A stretch of DNA of 64,000 nt. It comes from Achatina immaculata (Eukaryota; Mollusca; Gastropoda; Stylommatophora; Achatinidae). The DNA is taken from the NCBI GenBank assembly GCA_009760885.1, contig CM019716.1, positions 11,230,438 to 11,294,437 on the forward strand. Direction: 5' to 3'. Under the pieces are notes generated by a model. The model saw only the letters and a list, made by a program, of their open reading frames with translations. It searched no databases and was not told the origin of the DNA. Position numbers and translations under genes: made by a program. How positions within the stretch are numbered: the stretch's first letter is position 1; the number at the start of each line of letters is the position of its first letter. Positions 35,679 through 48,071 of the stretch are shown in pieces.

Positions 35679-36099
35679 TATTAGTTTTTTTAAAATAACT
35701 TTAACACAGTTAAGACATTTTCTAAATATGTATATATTTTATAGACTTGTATACATAATATAGCTTTTGTTCTTGAACAGCCTGTTTATTTTTTAAAATT
35801 ATATATTTTCATAATGCACATATTGTTTTTGTGTTTTTGAATCACAGATGCCATTTTGTAATATGTGATATGTTTATTTTGACTTCTGTTATTTGTATCA
35901 TCCATGATAGCTTTTGCTTTAATGATCATGTATCAGAGGCAGGAAGTTAAAGCTAAGATTGGGATTTGTATAAATTAGATAACATTTTCAGGTTTTTGTA
36001 ACAGTCATTTGTTTTTCTATGTGCCTGTTTTCTCATTTAGATTTGTTTTGTTTTCCATACTGACTGAGTAGTAGCCATGTTATCATGTAGAACTTCAGA

Positions 36100-36303
36100 C
36101 ATCCAGTCTGTCAGGCCAGCACTTGGGTCTGTCAGGCCAGCACTTGGGTCCGTCATGCCAGCACTTGGGTCTGTCAGGCCAGCACTTGGGTCTGTCAGGC
36201 CAACACTTGGGTCTGTCAGGCCAGCACTTGGGTCTGTCAGGCCAACACTTGGGTCTGTCAGGCCAGCACTTGGGTCTGTCAGCCCAGCGCTTGGATCTGT
36301 CAC
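36100..36303. repeat. 21-bp minisatellite, ~10 copies
   Basis: The unit is CTGTCAGGCCAGCACTTGGG T. It ends ~20 bp before the 946-bp duplication. Confidence 0.93.
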
Positions 36304-36323
36304 TGATTGTTCAAACCTCCCTG

Positions 36324-38216
36324 TTTTGAAAGGAATCAGGAATGTCTGTGATATTTCCACCAAATGTTCTCAGCATTTTTTGGGGATATGTTTTGGTTCA
36401 TGGAATGTAGAACTTATTTTGGAGGATCACATCTTATTCACCTCAGGTGAACATCTTTATGTTGTCTGTACAAATATCTGTCCATCACTTTTTTCTTATT
36501 TACAGTTTAATTGTGAAGCTTTCTTGGATGTGCTCCTTTATCTGGATTTTTTTCTGATGTGGAAATAAACTTGTATTCTAAAGTTGAACATTGTACTCTC
36601 TGTCACATTTAGTGAAGTTTATTTTTCTGGATGTTCATTATTATATCATCTTTTATTTTGTAATCCTGCAAGTATCATATTTGCTTGTTGCTGATTTTTA
36701 GACTGAGTGTATGAGTTATAGAAGTGTTGAATGTGATCAGGTCATGAGTGTTCAGGTAGTTTTAGTGAAGTTTTACACCATCCTGTGTTTGCATGAATGA
36801 TAAACTACTTTCATTGTTTGATCTGGAACTGATTTTGTTCTGTGCAGTTGTTTCCTGTGTCAGACAACAAAAACATTTCCTTCAAACAAGTTTGCTGGGG
36901 GGAAACTGTCATATTTTTACAGTTTGTGCAAATTTGTCAACAAGAAGGTACCATACGAGGTCCGACACAAAAAAAAATGAGACTGACCTTATAGATAAGT
37001 GTGGAAGGGGAGAGACAGAGAGGTGGTTACAGAGAGGTGGTTACAGAGAGGTGGTTACAGAGAGGTGGTTACAGAGCATGTTCTAACCTGTCACTGGAAG
37101 ACAAGGCTCACCTCCATCACTTTACTCTGTACCAGCAGAGATACGTCACATATCTCAAATATAAGACGTATAGGTACACTCAGCTGGGAAACAGTGCAGC
37201 ACAAACTGAACAGTGAGTTAACATCAAGTTTCTTGTGAAGCTGAAGAAGTCTGCCATGGAAACTTTTCTGTTTTGAAAGGAATCAGGAATGTCTGTGATA
37301 TTTCCACCAAATGTTCTCAGCATTTTTTGGGGATATGTTTTGGTTCATGGAATGTAGAACTTATTTTGGAGGATCACATCTTATTCACCTCAGGTGAACA
37401 TCTTTATGTTGTCTGTACAAATATCTGTCCATCACTTTTTTCTTATTTACAGTTTAATTGTGAAGCTTTCTTGGATGTGCTCCTTTATCTGGATTTTTTT
37501 CTGATGTGGAAATAAACTTGTATTCTAAAGTTGAACATTGTACTCTCTGTCACATTTAGTGAAGTTTATTTTTCTGGATGTTCATTATTATATCATCTTT
37601 TATTTTGTAATCCTGCAAGTATCATATTTGCTTGTTTCTGATTTTTAGACTGAGTGTACGAGTTATAGAAGTGTTGAATGTGATCAGGTCATGAGTGTTC
37701 AGGTAGTTTTAGTGAAGTTTTACACCATCCTGTGTTTGCATGAATGATAAACTACTTTCATTGTTTGATCTGGAACTGATTTTGTTCTGTGCAGTTGTTT
37801 CCTGTGTCAGACAACAAAAACATTTCCTTCAAACAAGTTTGCTGGGGGGAAACTGTCATATTTTTACAGTTTGTGCAAATTTGTCAACAAGAAGGTACCA
37901 TATGAGGTCCGACACAAAAAAAATGAGACTGACCTTATAGATAAGTGTGGAAGGGGAGAGACAGAGAGGTGGTTACAGAGAGGTGGTTACAGAGAGGTGG
38001 TTACAGAGAGGTGGTTACAGAGCATGTTCTAACCTGTCACTGGAAGACAAGGCTCACCTCCATCACTTTACTCTGTACCAGCAGAGATACGTCACATATC
38101 TCAAATATAAGACGTATAGGTACACTCAGCTGGGAAACAGTGCAGCACAAACTGAACAGTGAGTTAACATCAAGTTTCTTGTGAAGCTGAAGAAGTCTGC
38201 CATGGAAACTTTTCTG
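36324..38216. repeat. 946-bp direct tandem duplication
   Basis: Copy 1 is 36324-37270 and copy 2 is 37271-38216. They differ by only a handful of bases (TTGCTG/TTTCTG, GTATG/GTACG, CATACGAG/CATATGAG and one A in a homopolymer). Each contains the left end of a mariner-type element, an AATAAA and four copies of AGAGAGGTGGTTAC. Confidence 0.95.
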
Positions 38217-38830
38217 TTGTTGACAGAGGCTTACAGTGATGAGTGCTTGTCTTGTGACAGAGGCTTACAGTGATGAGTGCTTGTCTTGTGACAGAGGCTT
38301 ACAGTGATGAGTGCTTGTCTTGTGACAGAGGCTTACAGTGATGAGTGCTTGTCTTGTGACAGAGGCTTACAGTGATGAGTGCTTGTCTTGTGACAGAGGC
38401 TTACAGTGATGAGTGCTTGTCTCGTGACAGAGACTTACAACGATGAGTACTTGTCTCATGACAGAGGCTTACAGTGATGAGTGCTTGTCTCATGACAGAG
38501 ACTTACAGTGATGAGTGCTTGTCTCATGCACACTTTTCTGAATGGCACAAAACAGTTTTCAGAAAGCAGAGAAAGCATGAAAGATAATGACCACTAACTG
38601 TATCATGCACAAAGACAATGTGGCAGCCATAGCACTTTGTCTGTGAGGCAGTTTTTAGCAGATTACAACGGCCTTTCAAAAACTGATCTGCAGAATTGGT
38701 ATGTACAGTGCCAGCATTATGTACAGCTTTGTGTCAACTCAGTGGGAACTCTTCTGGAGGAGGTTTTCTCAGCTTGCTCGGTAAAATGAGGTACAGGTAC
38801 AGTCTCATTTTTTTTATGTCGCACCTTTTG
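36957..38830 (+). mobile_element. Degraded mariner-type element, left half duplicated
   Basis: The left terminal repeat reads GGTCCGACACAAAAAAAAAT GAGACTGAC at 36959 (again at ~37905). The right end at 38800-38827 is its inverse, AGTCTCATTTTTTTTATGTC GCACC. The interior retains a transposase N-terminal HTH remnant (38171-38270: IKFLVKLKKSAMETFLLLTE AYSDECLS). After the 34-bp array, CACAAAGACAATGTGGCAGC matches the usual downstream segment, with several frame breaks. No catalytic domain remains. Confidence 0.65.
38217..38530. repeat. 34-bp minisatellite seeded inside transposase sequence, 9 copies
   Basis: The unit is GACAGAGGCTTACAGTGATG plus AGTGCTTGTCTTGT. It repeats the codons for TEAYSDECLS of the mariner HTH region; 34 bp is not a multiple of three, so the frame is lost. 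Confidence 0.9.
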
Positions 38831-39700
38831 AGTCTGGTTGTAGGAAAAGATAACTGTGTGAGTTAGTAGAATCAGCGGTCTAGAGTTGTCTGTGGCTGTA
38901 CACTGCCTCCATACAAGGTTCTTATGTTTGTTCTTGGTGAGCAGTATAGTAGAATACAGTGTGTCCTCACAAGCTAGTGGGGCCTGATAAGAAGCAGCAT
39001 TTTGGAAGATGAGCCACCTTCATCCACTCCACAACCAAAGTCAGCGCTTGTATTTTGAGATCTTCACCATGTTGTCAGCTGCAAGGGAATCAAATTGCCA
39101 GCTGTCAGGCTAGTCTGACCTAAATAAGCGGCAGTGAGAAGCTTCCTGGACGTAGCATACACATTTTGTTTGTTCATACGTTATAGGTTTGTTTCTTTTC
39201 TTCAGGTCAAACTTTTTAGCTTTTGCTGTGTACATTCAGTAATCATGAGTTAGTGGTAGCCTTTACATTCATAGCAAATATTCACACATTCAGTAATCAT
39301 GAGTTATTTTATAATAACTTATATAGTTATAGTTATTTTACTTCAATATATCCTTGTTGTTGCTGCTGCTGCTGTTACAGATCCCATATAATGGTGACAT
39401 AATAAGATGATGTATTGAGTGTTTTATTCTGTAACATCAGTACCAGGGCTTCCAGCTGTTAATCTTCCCCGACCCAGAAGTTATCACGGTACAGGAAGTA
39501 GTTTTCTTCTAACACACACATGCATTATGGGGCACACAAATATGTCACTTTATTATTGGTGTAGCATGTTTCAACATATTGGGGCATGTCTTGCCTGTTC
39601 ACTGTTTTGTGTGTTGCTGGTATGCATGAACGTTCAAGTGGTGAAATTATAAATTCTGTGTAGAGTATGTATTTCACTCCATAGACATATCTAATAACTT
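38831..39700. other. No recognisable gene
   Basis: Single-copy sequence with a small (TGC)n at 39360 and a ~50-bp near-duplicate CATTCAGTAATCATGAGTTA at 39233/39290. No coding, RNA or mobile signature was seen. Confidence 0.6.
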
Positions 39701-39714
39701 ACATTTCTATACCT

Positions 39715-40578
39715 CGCTAGTTCTTGGTTCTGTGGCTTGCTAGCTTATGATTCTATACCTCACTTGTCCTTGATTCTTTGGCTTGCTAGCTTATGATTCT
39801 TTACCTCACTTGTTCTTGATTCTGTCGCTTTCTAGCTTATGGTTCTGTACCTCACTGGCTCATGATTCTGTGGCTTGCTAGCTTATGATTCTGTACCTCG
39901 CTGGTTCTTGATTCTGTGGCTTGCTAGCTTATGATTCTGTACCTCGCTGGCTCATGATTCTGTGGCTTGCAAGCTTATGATTCTGTACCTCGCTGGCTCA
40001 TGATTGTGTGGCTTGCAAGCTTATGATTCTGTACCTCGCTGGCTCATGATTCTGTGGCTTGCAAGCTTATGATTCTGTACCTCGCTGGCTCATGATTCTG
40101 TGGCTTGCTAGCTTATGATTCTGTACCTCGCTGGCTCATGATTCTATGGCTTGCAAGCTTATGATTTTGTACCTCGCTGGCTCATGATTCTGTGGCTTGC
40201 AAGCTTATGATTCTGTACCTCGCTGGCTCATGATTGTGTGGCTTGCAAGCTTATGATTCTGTACCTAGCTGGCTCATGATTTTGTGGCTTGCAAGCTTAT
40301 GATTCTGTACCTCGCTGGCTCATGATTCTGTGGCTTGCTAGCTTATGATTCTGTACCTCGCTGGCTCATGATTCTATGGCTTGCAAGCTTATGATTTTGT
40401 ACCTCGCTGGCTCATGATTGTGTGGCTTGCAAGCTTATGATTCTGTACCTCGCTGGCTCATGATTGTGTGGCTTGCAAGCTTATGATTCTGTACCTCGCT
40501 GGCTCATGATTGTGTGGCTTGCTAGCTTATGATTCTGTGCCTCGCTGGCTCATGATTCTGTGCCCCACTGGTTAATGA
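39715..40578. repeat. 46-bp minisatellite, ~19 copies
   Basis: The unit contains GCTGGCTCATGATTCTGTGG, CTTGCAAGCTTATGATTCTG and TACCTC. The unit itself is an old duplication of two ~23-bp halves (CTCATGATTCTGTGGCTTGC / CTTATGATTCTGTACCTCGC). Confidence 0.95.
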
Positions 40579-41339
40579 TTCTCTGTAGCTTGCAAATATA
40601 AGAACTACTCACACACATAACTTTATAAATGGTTGAATCATGCTTGCTATATTACTAGCTGGACCAAAATGATGCCTCATACATGGCTGCTTCAGGCACT
40701 TGTCAGGGACTTCTTAGATAAATCAGGTTAGGTGTTTCAGACCTATTCCAGACTTCAGAGTGATTCATTTTAAACTTAAATTGTTGTTATATGGTTGTTA
40801 TTATTGTTGTTGTAATATACAGAACTTTGGAAAAAATTATTCTCTTACTCCCAAACTGTCTCTGTGTGGTTATGTGTGTGATAAGAGTTGAGGGGAAAGT
40901 TTTATAACCACTCACAAAATTTAAACTGGTCTTTTGAATGTGTTTCCTGCATGTTTAGAACCTGTAACCATGGGAACAATTGCTGTACATGTGCAGGGCT
41001 GTGTGAACAGTCACAGAAGTTTGTGGTCCTTATCATGATGTGTTCTGCAGCATTAGAGAAGTTTTTTTTATTACCTGACATGTTATGTTTGTTGTGCACT
41101 TCATGTTGTTCCAGTGCTTGTTTGAAGGTAAATATAGACCAATAAAACATAATAGAACCCCGCCTTGTACTTGTTTTGTATGATGTACAAGATCATTAGT
41201 TGATTTTAGTCTAGCTTGGCTCCCTACAGCAGGTAACATGGGCTAGCATTTGAGCGTGTCGTTACATCCAAGATAGGACAGTGCTGGTATTCTTTCTTCA
41301 CTTGTTTTTTACTCTGAGATGAAGCATGGCTACCCAGAG

Positions 41340-41822
41340 TACAAGCCTGGGCAAGATTATGCAGGGAACAACCTGTTTCCAAAGTTTGAGAAGGATTATG
41401 TAGGGAACAAGTTGTGTCCAAAGTTCAGGCAAGATTATGTAGGGAACAACCTGTTTGCAAAGTTTGAGAAGGATTATATAGGGAACAAGTTGTGTCCAAA
41501 GTTCAGGCAAGCTTATGTGGGGATCAAGTTGTTTTCAAATTTTTGGCAGGATTAAGAAGGGGACAAGTGTCAAAGTTTTGGCAAGATTATGTAGGGAACA
41601 AATTATTTCCAAAGTTTGGGAAGGATATGTGCCAAACAAGCTGTTTCCAAAGTGTGGACAAGATTATGTAAGGAACAAGTTGTGTCCAGAGTTCAGGCAA
41701 GATTATATAGAAACAAATTGTTTCCAAAATATGGGCAAGATTATGTAGGGAACAAGGTGTGTCCAAAGTTTTGGCAAGATTATGTAGGGAACAAGTTGTT
41801 TCCAAAGTTTGGGCAGGATTAA
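41340..41822. repeat. 39-bp minisatellite, ~12 copies
   Basis: The unit contains GGCAAGATTATGTAGGGAAC AAGTTGTGTCCAAAGTT. The sequence at 40579-41339 before it has no recognisable gene. Confidence 0.9.
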
Positions 41823-41879
41823 ATTTAGAAAAATCTCCCATTCTTCATGTAGTTTGCAAAATCAAAGGTATAACATAAA

Positions 41880-42068
41880 TCATATATTTAGTCAACAGTG
41901 CCATATTACCACATTGAGACACATAACTCATACACTTAGTCAACAGTGCCATATTACCACATTGAGACACATAACTCATACACTTAGTCAACAGTGCCAT
42001 ATTACCACATTGAGACACATAACTCATACACTTAGTCAACAGTGCCATATTACCACATTGAGACACAT
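41880..42068. repeat. 48-bp minisatellite, 4 copies
   Basis: The unit contains TTAGTCAACAGTGCCATATT, ACCACATTGAGACACATAAC and TCATACAC. Copies are practically identical. Confidence 0.93.
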
Positions 42069-42204
42069 ATTGGCAGGATGGTGATAAAGGCATCTCTGTT
42101 CTGTCTTAGGACTTCAGCCTCTAGATATTCTCTGAGGGTTTTCTCTCAAAACTTTCCTCATGAACCTACCTGGCTAGCTGAGAACATTGTTACATTAAGC
42201 TGTT

Positions 42205-42552
42205 CAGGGATCTTGTCTTCTTTCTACACATACAAGGATCTTGTCTTCTTTCTATATCTTCTTTCTACACATACAAGGATCTTCTTTCTACACATACAAG
42301 GATCTTGTCTTCTTTCTACACATACAAGGATCTTGTCTTCTTTCTACACATAAAAGGATCTTGTCTTCTTTCTACACATACAAGGATCTTGTCTTCTTTC
42401 TACACATACAAGGATCTTGTCTTCTTTCTATACATACAAGGATCTTCTTTCTACACATACAAGGATCTTGTCTTCTTTCTATACATACAAGGATCTTCTT
42501 TCTACACATACAAGGATCTTGTCTTCTTTCTACACATACAAGGATCTTGTGA
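42205..42552. repeat. 28/20-bp minisatellite, ~13 copies
   Basis: The unit is AAGGATCTTGTCTTCTTTCT ACACATAC; shorter units lack GTCTTCTT. Confidence 0.92.
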
Positions 42553-42639
42553 ACTGTATGATGGCTGAGGTTGTTCTCAATTTAATTGAAAGAGAAGAAA
42601 GATTAAAGCAACTGACATTCACATACTGAAGATCATTCA

Positions 42640-43853
42640 TGTAAGAGTAAACACCAAGTTTCAAGAAATTAACTGCAACCAATTTTTTTTTTTTTTTAAC
42701 AGGCTACTGAAGTGGTAAGGGGTGGCAGAAACTGAGAAAATGGATACAATTTCTCATTGAGCAGTCATTCGCTACATCTGCATCAAGGGCTTATCATCAA
42801 AGGAAATCCATGAGGATATGGTGGAGACTCTAGAGGAGAGTGTCTCTTCTTACAGCACAGTGAAGAAATGGGCAGCTCAATTCAGACATGGAAGTGGGAG
42901 TCTGGAAGATAATCCATGTCCAGGAAGACCAAGAACGGTAACCACCGATAAAACCACCGCAGAATCCATGACACGATAATGGAAGATCAACGATTAACTG
43001 AGTGGTACATTGCTACTGACCTGGGCATCTCCCAGGAACGTGTTCATGCCATTATTCACAATGATCTTCAAGTGACAAAGGTCTCTGCTCGATGGGTCTC
43101 AAAACTTCTTGGAGCTGATCACAAACGACAGTGTCTCAACATGTCAAGTGACAATCTTGGCCATTTTTATGCATATCCTGAAAAGTTTCTTCAGCAATTT
43201 GTGACGACTGTGGATGAGACTTGGGTTCATCATTTTCAACCAGAAACCAAAGAACAGTCAAAGCAGTGGAAACATCATGGATCCCCACCTCTAAAGAAAG
43301 CAAGGGTGCTTCTGTATGCAGGCAAAGTGATGGCTGCCACATTTTGGGATTCAGAAGGTGTGCTATTGGTAGACTATCTTCAAAAGGGCTACAGTCACCG
43401 GGGCCTATTACGCTAATCTTGTGAAACAACTGCGGATCAAATTGAAGGAAAAGCATCAAGGGAAATTGATGAGAGGAGTCATCTTTCAGCAAGACAATGC
43501 TTCAGTTCACAAGTTGGCGGTGGCAATGGCTTCCATTCATGAATGCGGCTTCCATCTTCTTGAACATCCTCCTTATTCCCCAGATTTGGCCCCTTCGGAC
43601 TATTACCTGTTTACCAAACTCAAAAGGAGCTCAGTGGTCGCAAATTTGCTTCAGATGATGACGTCATTCATGCTGTAGACCACTTTCTACTGGCACAAGA
43701 TGCTGGCTTTTACAAAGAAGGGATCCGTATGCTCCAGTATCGCTGGACTAAGTGCATAAACTTGCAAGGGAACTATGTTGAGAAATAACCTAAAAAAGTT
43801 GTCCACAAATAATCCGTTGTACCTTAAGCTGAGAACTTATCAATCACCCCTTG
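42640..43853 (+). mobile_element. Second mariner (DD34D) copy, 5'-truncated
   Basis: It shares the 9.2-kb copy's sequence from AGTAAACACCAAGTTTCAAG onward. The right end AACTTATCAATCACCCCTTG is followed by TA at 43854-43855. No left inverted repeat was found. Confidence 0.88.
42738..43790 (+). pseudogene. Mariner transposase, full-length but frame-broken
   Basis: It starts as MDTISH, then an in-frame TGA (the 9.2-kb copy has CGA), HTH region up to GRPRTVTTD, and a frameshift near 42955. Then EDQRLTEWYIATDLGISQER through VSARWVSKLL, catalytic VDETWVHHF, and another frameshift near 43390. It closes with IFQQDNASVH and YSPDLAPSDYY. All three Asp positions are readable, but at least one stop and two frameshifts disable it. 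It retains the ~150 bp missing from the 9.2-kb copy. Confidence 0.88.
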
Positions 43854-43858
43854 TATTT

Positions 43859-44864
43859 ACTGAACATTCGTGTACTTGCTGTTCCATATAGTCTTTATAT
43901 AGTTTTAAATTTTAATAATTCAAAGCCTTGCAAAAGAAAAAAAAGTCTCTTCCCTGGACATTCATTTGTGCTAGTCTCATTTTTGTCAGTTCTTCTACAG
44001 AACGTGAATTCTAACATGATGAGATTATTGAATGAATTTCATGTTCCTTGTTTGTTATGTTACATATACATTTGTCATGTTACGTACATTTTTTGTTATA
44101 TCACATATATTTTTTTGTTACATCTGCATAAGTTACGTCACATAAATTTTTGTTACATTACATTTTGTTGTGGTACATGTACATTGTGTTATATCATATT
44201 TTAAGAAATGCCACATAAATTTTGTTATGTGTAAATCTGTTTATTCACATGTATATTTGTTATGTCACATGTAAGTATTACATTTTAGTGGCTTTAATTG
44301 TCTCTCACACTTTAATAGAATGTGACTTATACCACACCCTTTATGTAGTGTATCACTATTTCTGCATGGCACTTGAATGTGCATTGAATTTATCATACAT
44401 TGTACTTTTCACATACAAGTGTAACACATACAAAAAAGAATGTGACACCTGCAAGCCCTTAGTTTGTTACCCTCTTATATTCCTTGAATGTAATACACAG
44501 TTATCAATAATTGTGAGAGCATTGCATGCATCAAGAAATTGTTACATATTTACACATAATCTAGCCATATTTTTGAGTGCCTCATATACATAAATATTAA
44601 GTGATGTATAGTACAGATATCTTTGTTTAATTTGTACTTTTAATATGACAGATATGTTTTTCTTGCATCACCAACTGTATCTTTGTGAGTATTCTGTATG
44701 TATCTCAGATATAGTGTGAAGGTTTAGGGTCATCTGTGTTTCACTTAAATTTCTAGAATGTAATAAAGATATTACAACTTTTATTTATTCATGTATTGCA
44801 GGTAGTTGAATAAAATAAGGCATGCCTTCTTTTCTATTTTGTTATATATATATATATATATATA
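43859..44864. other. AT-rich region, no recognisable gene
   Basis: Loose, diverged TTGTTACATCACATA-like repetition at 44050-44280 and a (TA)n run at 44845-44864 that borders the Tc1 element. No coding or RNA signature was seen. Confidence 0.6.
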
Positions 44865-45041
44865 CTGTTAAAAAAAAAAGAAACGCAGCAAATACGATGT
44901 TGCGATTTAAACTGAAGTTTGCTAATCAGACAAGGGCAAATTGCCTGAAACTTTCACTTGGACATCACCTTCACGTGCTGGCCTGAGTTGTACTTAGCAG
45001 ATGATTCATGAGCACAGAAAAGCGACACTAGTCAAAACAGC

Positions 45042-47121
45042 TTAAGAACCGCTTCAGTGTCCTACAAGATGAAGCAGAAATGTCCATATTAGAGTTCAAT
45101 AAAACACTACAGGAAACAGCAAAAGAGGTGCTGGGATATCGGAAAAGGAGAAAAGAGGAATGGATAAGTGAGACCACATGGGAAAAGATAGAGCAAAGAA
45201 AAGAAATCAAGAAAAAATTACTGAACACCAAATCACAACGGCTTAAAGAACGAGTTTTAAGTAATTATGCACAAAAAGACAAAGAAGTGAAGGAATCATG
45301 CCGTCAAGATAAACGTCAATATTATGACAACTTAGCAGAAACAGCAGAGAAAGCAGCATATACAAATGACATGAAAACCATATATAAAATCACAAAGCAG
45401 ATGACAGGTAACTTCAATACAAGATGTGAAAGTGCAGTAAGAACACAAAATGGACAACTGGTCAGTGGAGAAAGAGAAAAAATTGAAAGATGGAGGGAAC
45501 ACTTTAACACCCTACTAAACAGAACACAAGCAGCACAAGCAATAGATATACCTGAAGCAAAAGCGGAACTAAACATCAATACAGGACCAATAACAATAAA
45601 TGAAGTAAAAGAGGCGATAAAGATGCTAAAATCAGACAGGGCACCAGGTGAAGATGAAGTGACTGCTGAGATGTTGAAAGCAGATGAAACAGAAACACCA
45701 AAACAACTTTGCCGGATACTACAACAAATTTGGGATCTAGAAAAAGCCCCAGAGGAGTGGAAAACTGGCATTATAGTAAAACTACCAAAGAAGGGTGACC
45801 TCAGAGATTGCGGGAACTGGAGAGGCATTACCCTACTGCCACTCACTAGTAAAGTATTTTGCAGAATAATCATCAACAGAATTGTACCAACACTTGAGGG
45901 AAAACTTCGGAAAGAGCAGACAGGATTTAGGAAAGGAAGATCATGCATAGACCATATTTTTGTACTTAGACAAATATTATAACAGGCAAATGAGTGGCAT
46001 AGCACAACATATGCATTATTCATAGATTTTGAGAAAGCCTTTGACAGTGTCAACAGAGATGCACTGTGGAAAATCCTAAGATGGCATGGCCTCCCCCATA
46101 AAATAGTTAATGTAATCAAAGCCCTATACGAGGGTTTTCAGTGCAAAGTTATCTGTGGAGAACATACCTCCAGCAGCTTTAGGGTACAAACAGGAGTGAA
46201 ACAGGGATGTGTACTATCACCAACATTATTTATCTTGGCAGTAGACTGGTTAATGAAGGAGGCAACATCAGACAAACGCAGAGGATTACAATGGACCCTT
46301 GACACAGTGCTGGAGGACCTTGACTTTGCGGACGACATTTGTCTATTATCAAGCAGTCACAAAGATATGCAAGATAAAATAAACAAGTTAACCCAGAATG
46401 CAAACAACATAGGACTAAAGATCAATGTAGGAAAGACAAAGTTAATGAAGCAAAATGTGAACAACAGAAATGTACTCAGAGTAGATAACAAGTTAGTGGA
46501 GGAGGTCAATGAATTTGTATACCTTGGCAGCAGAGTAGTAGAAAATGGAGACAGCACAGAGGACATCAACAGCAGACTTACTAGAGCAAACCAGGCTTTT
46601 GCAATGCTACAGAATATATGGAAATCAAATAAACTAAGCATAAATATGAAAATCAGGATATTTAAGAGTAATGTTCTAAATGTACTACTCTATGGAAGTG
46701 AATGCTGGAAAATCACCAAAACCATAGAAAACAAGTTGAATTCTTTCCAGACTAAATGTTTACGTAGAATTACAAAAATATTTTGGCCAAACACCATAAG
46801 AAATAACATTTTATTGGCAGAAATGCAGATGAAACCACTGACAACAATTATTGAGGAAAGACGCTGGCGATGGTTGGGACATGTGCTCCGAATGACTGAC
46901 AACTCACTACCAAAAATAGCACTAAGATGGACACCACAGGGGAGCAGAAGTAAGGGTAGACCAAAAGAGACATGGAGAAGAACAACAGAAAGGATGTTGA
47001 GCAATAGAGGGCTCACCTGGGCAAGAGCAGAAAAAAAGGCGAAAGACAGGCATTTGTGGAAAACCCTTGCGGAAGCCCCATGTGCCCTGGGCACTTAAGG
47101 TTCAGAGAGAGAGAGAGAGAG
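45042..47121 (+). mobile_element. 5'-truncated non-LTR retrotransposon with 12-bp target duplication
   Basis: AGTCAAAACAGC occurs at 45030-45041 and again at 47122-47133, exactly bracketing the insert. The insert ends in a (GA)n tail (47103-47121) rather than poly(A). Between them lies most of an ORF2 without its endonuclease domain. The perfect TSD and almost open frame indicate a fairly recent insertion. Confidence 0.93.
45080..47098 (+). pseudogene. LINE reverse transcriptase, one in-frame stop
   Basis: A single frame of about 672 codons is broken only by TAA at 45980-45982. Visible parts are a charged linker, the RT start WKTGIIVKLPKKGD, the fingers motif NWRGITLLPLTSKVF, motif A FIDFEKAFDSVNRD, motif B GVKQGCVLSPTLFIL, catalytic FADDICLL, thumb FVYLGSRVVENGDS, and a C-terminus with RRWRWLGHVLRMTDN and GRPKETWRR. 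The C-terminal architecture resembles RTE/CR1-like elements; the clade is not certain. The upstream apurinic endonuclease was lost by 5' truncation. Confidence 0.92.
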
Positions 47122-47254
47122 AGTCAAAACAGCATTTTTGACAATAACTCATGACAGGTTCACGAGAATTCCGTGAAACTTACTGAACACAAAACTCACT
47201 GACCATGTTATTGAATACCTATAAAAGATTGACGTTCCTCGAATCACAATTCAT

Positions 47255-47870
47255 TTGAAAATTCAATGGGCAAGTGTAGGTCACCTCACTACAGAACAAC
47301 AACTCATCATCATTGGACATTTACAGACTGGACAGTTAGAAAGTGTATTGGCCAGAGTTTACCGCAGAGTCCATGAGTGCTTCGCCCAAAACTGCGTGGA
47401 TGAGGCTCCTCAACATGGTGGCGGAGGTGTACTGGTGTGTGGGACGGTCAGCTTCATGGGAAGAAGTGACCTGGTGCAAACTGAAGGACACTTGAATGCC
47501 CAACGATACGTCGCTGAAATTCTTTGCCCTCACGTCCTTCCACTTCTGGCTGCACTGAGGTCAATTTTTCAACAGGATAGCGCTCGACCTCATGTGGCAC
47601 AACTCACCACCCATTTCCTCGCTGACAACAACGTCCAGACCATTCCGTGGCCATCCATGTCATCAGACATGAACCCAATAGAACACTTATGGGATGAACT
47701 CAACAGACAAGTCCGCCAACGAGATGTGGCGCCAACCAATCTCCGACAGTTGTCTCTTGCACTGCTGGAAGAGTAGGCAGCCATCCCACAACAGATCCAA
47801 CGGCTAATCGGATCCATGTCAAGGAGATTTCATTCTCTGATACAGGCCAGAGGAGGCTATACACCTTACT
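47255..47870 (+). pseudogene. Tc1 transposase remnant, internally deleted
   Basis: The start LTTEQQLIIIGHLQTGQLES is the first HTH. The rest of the DNA-binding region and the first catalytic Asp are deleted, and the frame jumps to HECFAQNCVDEAPQHGGGGV LVCG. SIFQQDSARPHVA holds the second Asp and SSDMNPIEHLWDELNRQ the DD34E glutamate region. A TAG at 47774-47776 replaces the usual Trp before AAIPQQIQRLI; the frame then continues to TPY and TGA. Confidence 0.87.
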
Positions 47871-48071
47871 GAAATGGAGGCCTCAGTTGCAGAGAACAAA
47901 AGTCCAAACCAAACTTAATGAACATCATTGTTAAAGTGTTAAAGTTTCTTCATGCCAAGATTGAAACATTAATTCTGTAAAATAAAATGTTGATACAAGT
48001 TTGAAATTTGGTGTCCATTATGACTACAGAAGTGTTGCTTTTCTTTTTGTTTGAACAGTATATATGTATAT

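Larger units (their letters stand above)
32804..36590 (+). other. Probable 3' UTR / downstream flank of SOWAH gene
   Basis: No splice-consistent coding sequence follows the TAA. The AT-rich stretch 32804-33590 looks like ordinary 3' UTR, then five minisatellites occupy most of 33590-36305. An AATAAA at 36564-36569, followed by a T/G-rich stretch, is a possible polyadenylation signal. It is repeated at about 37511 by the 946-bp duplication. The transcript end cannot be fixed from sequence. Confidence 0.35.
44865..48058 (+). mobile_element. Tc1-like transposon interrupted by a LINE
   Basis: The left end CTGTTAAAAAAAAAAGAAAC GCA is matched in inverse at the right end (TGCTTTTCTTTTTGTTTGAACAG read as its reverse complement, 48036-48058). 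Both are flanked by TATA, consistent with a TA target. Without the 2.08-kb LINE and one TSD copy it is ~1.1 kb. Confidence 0.85.
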
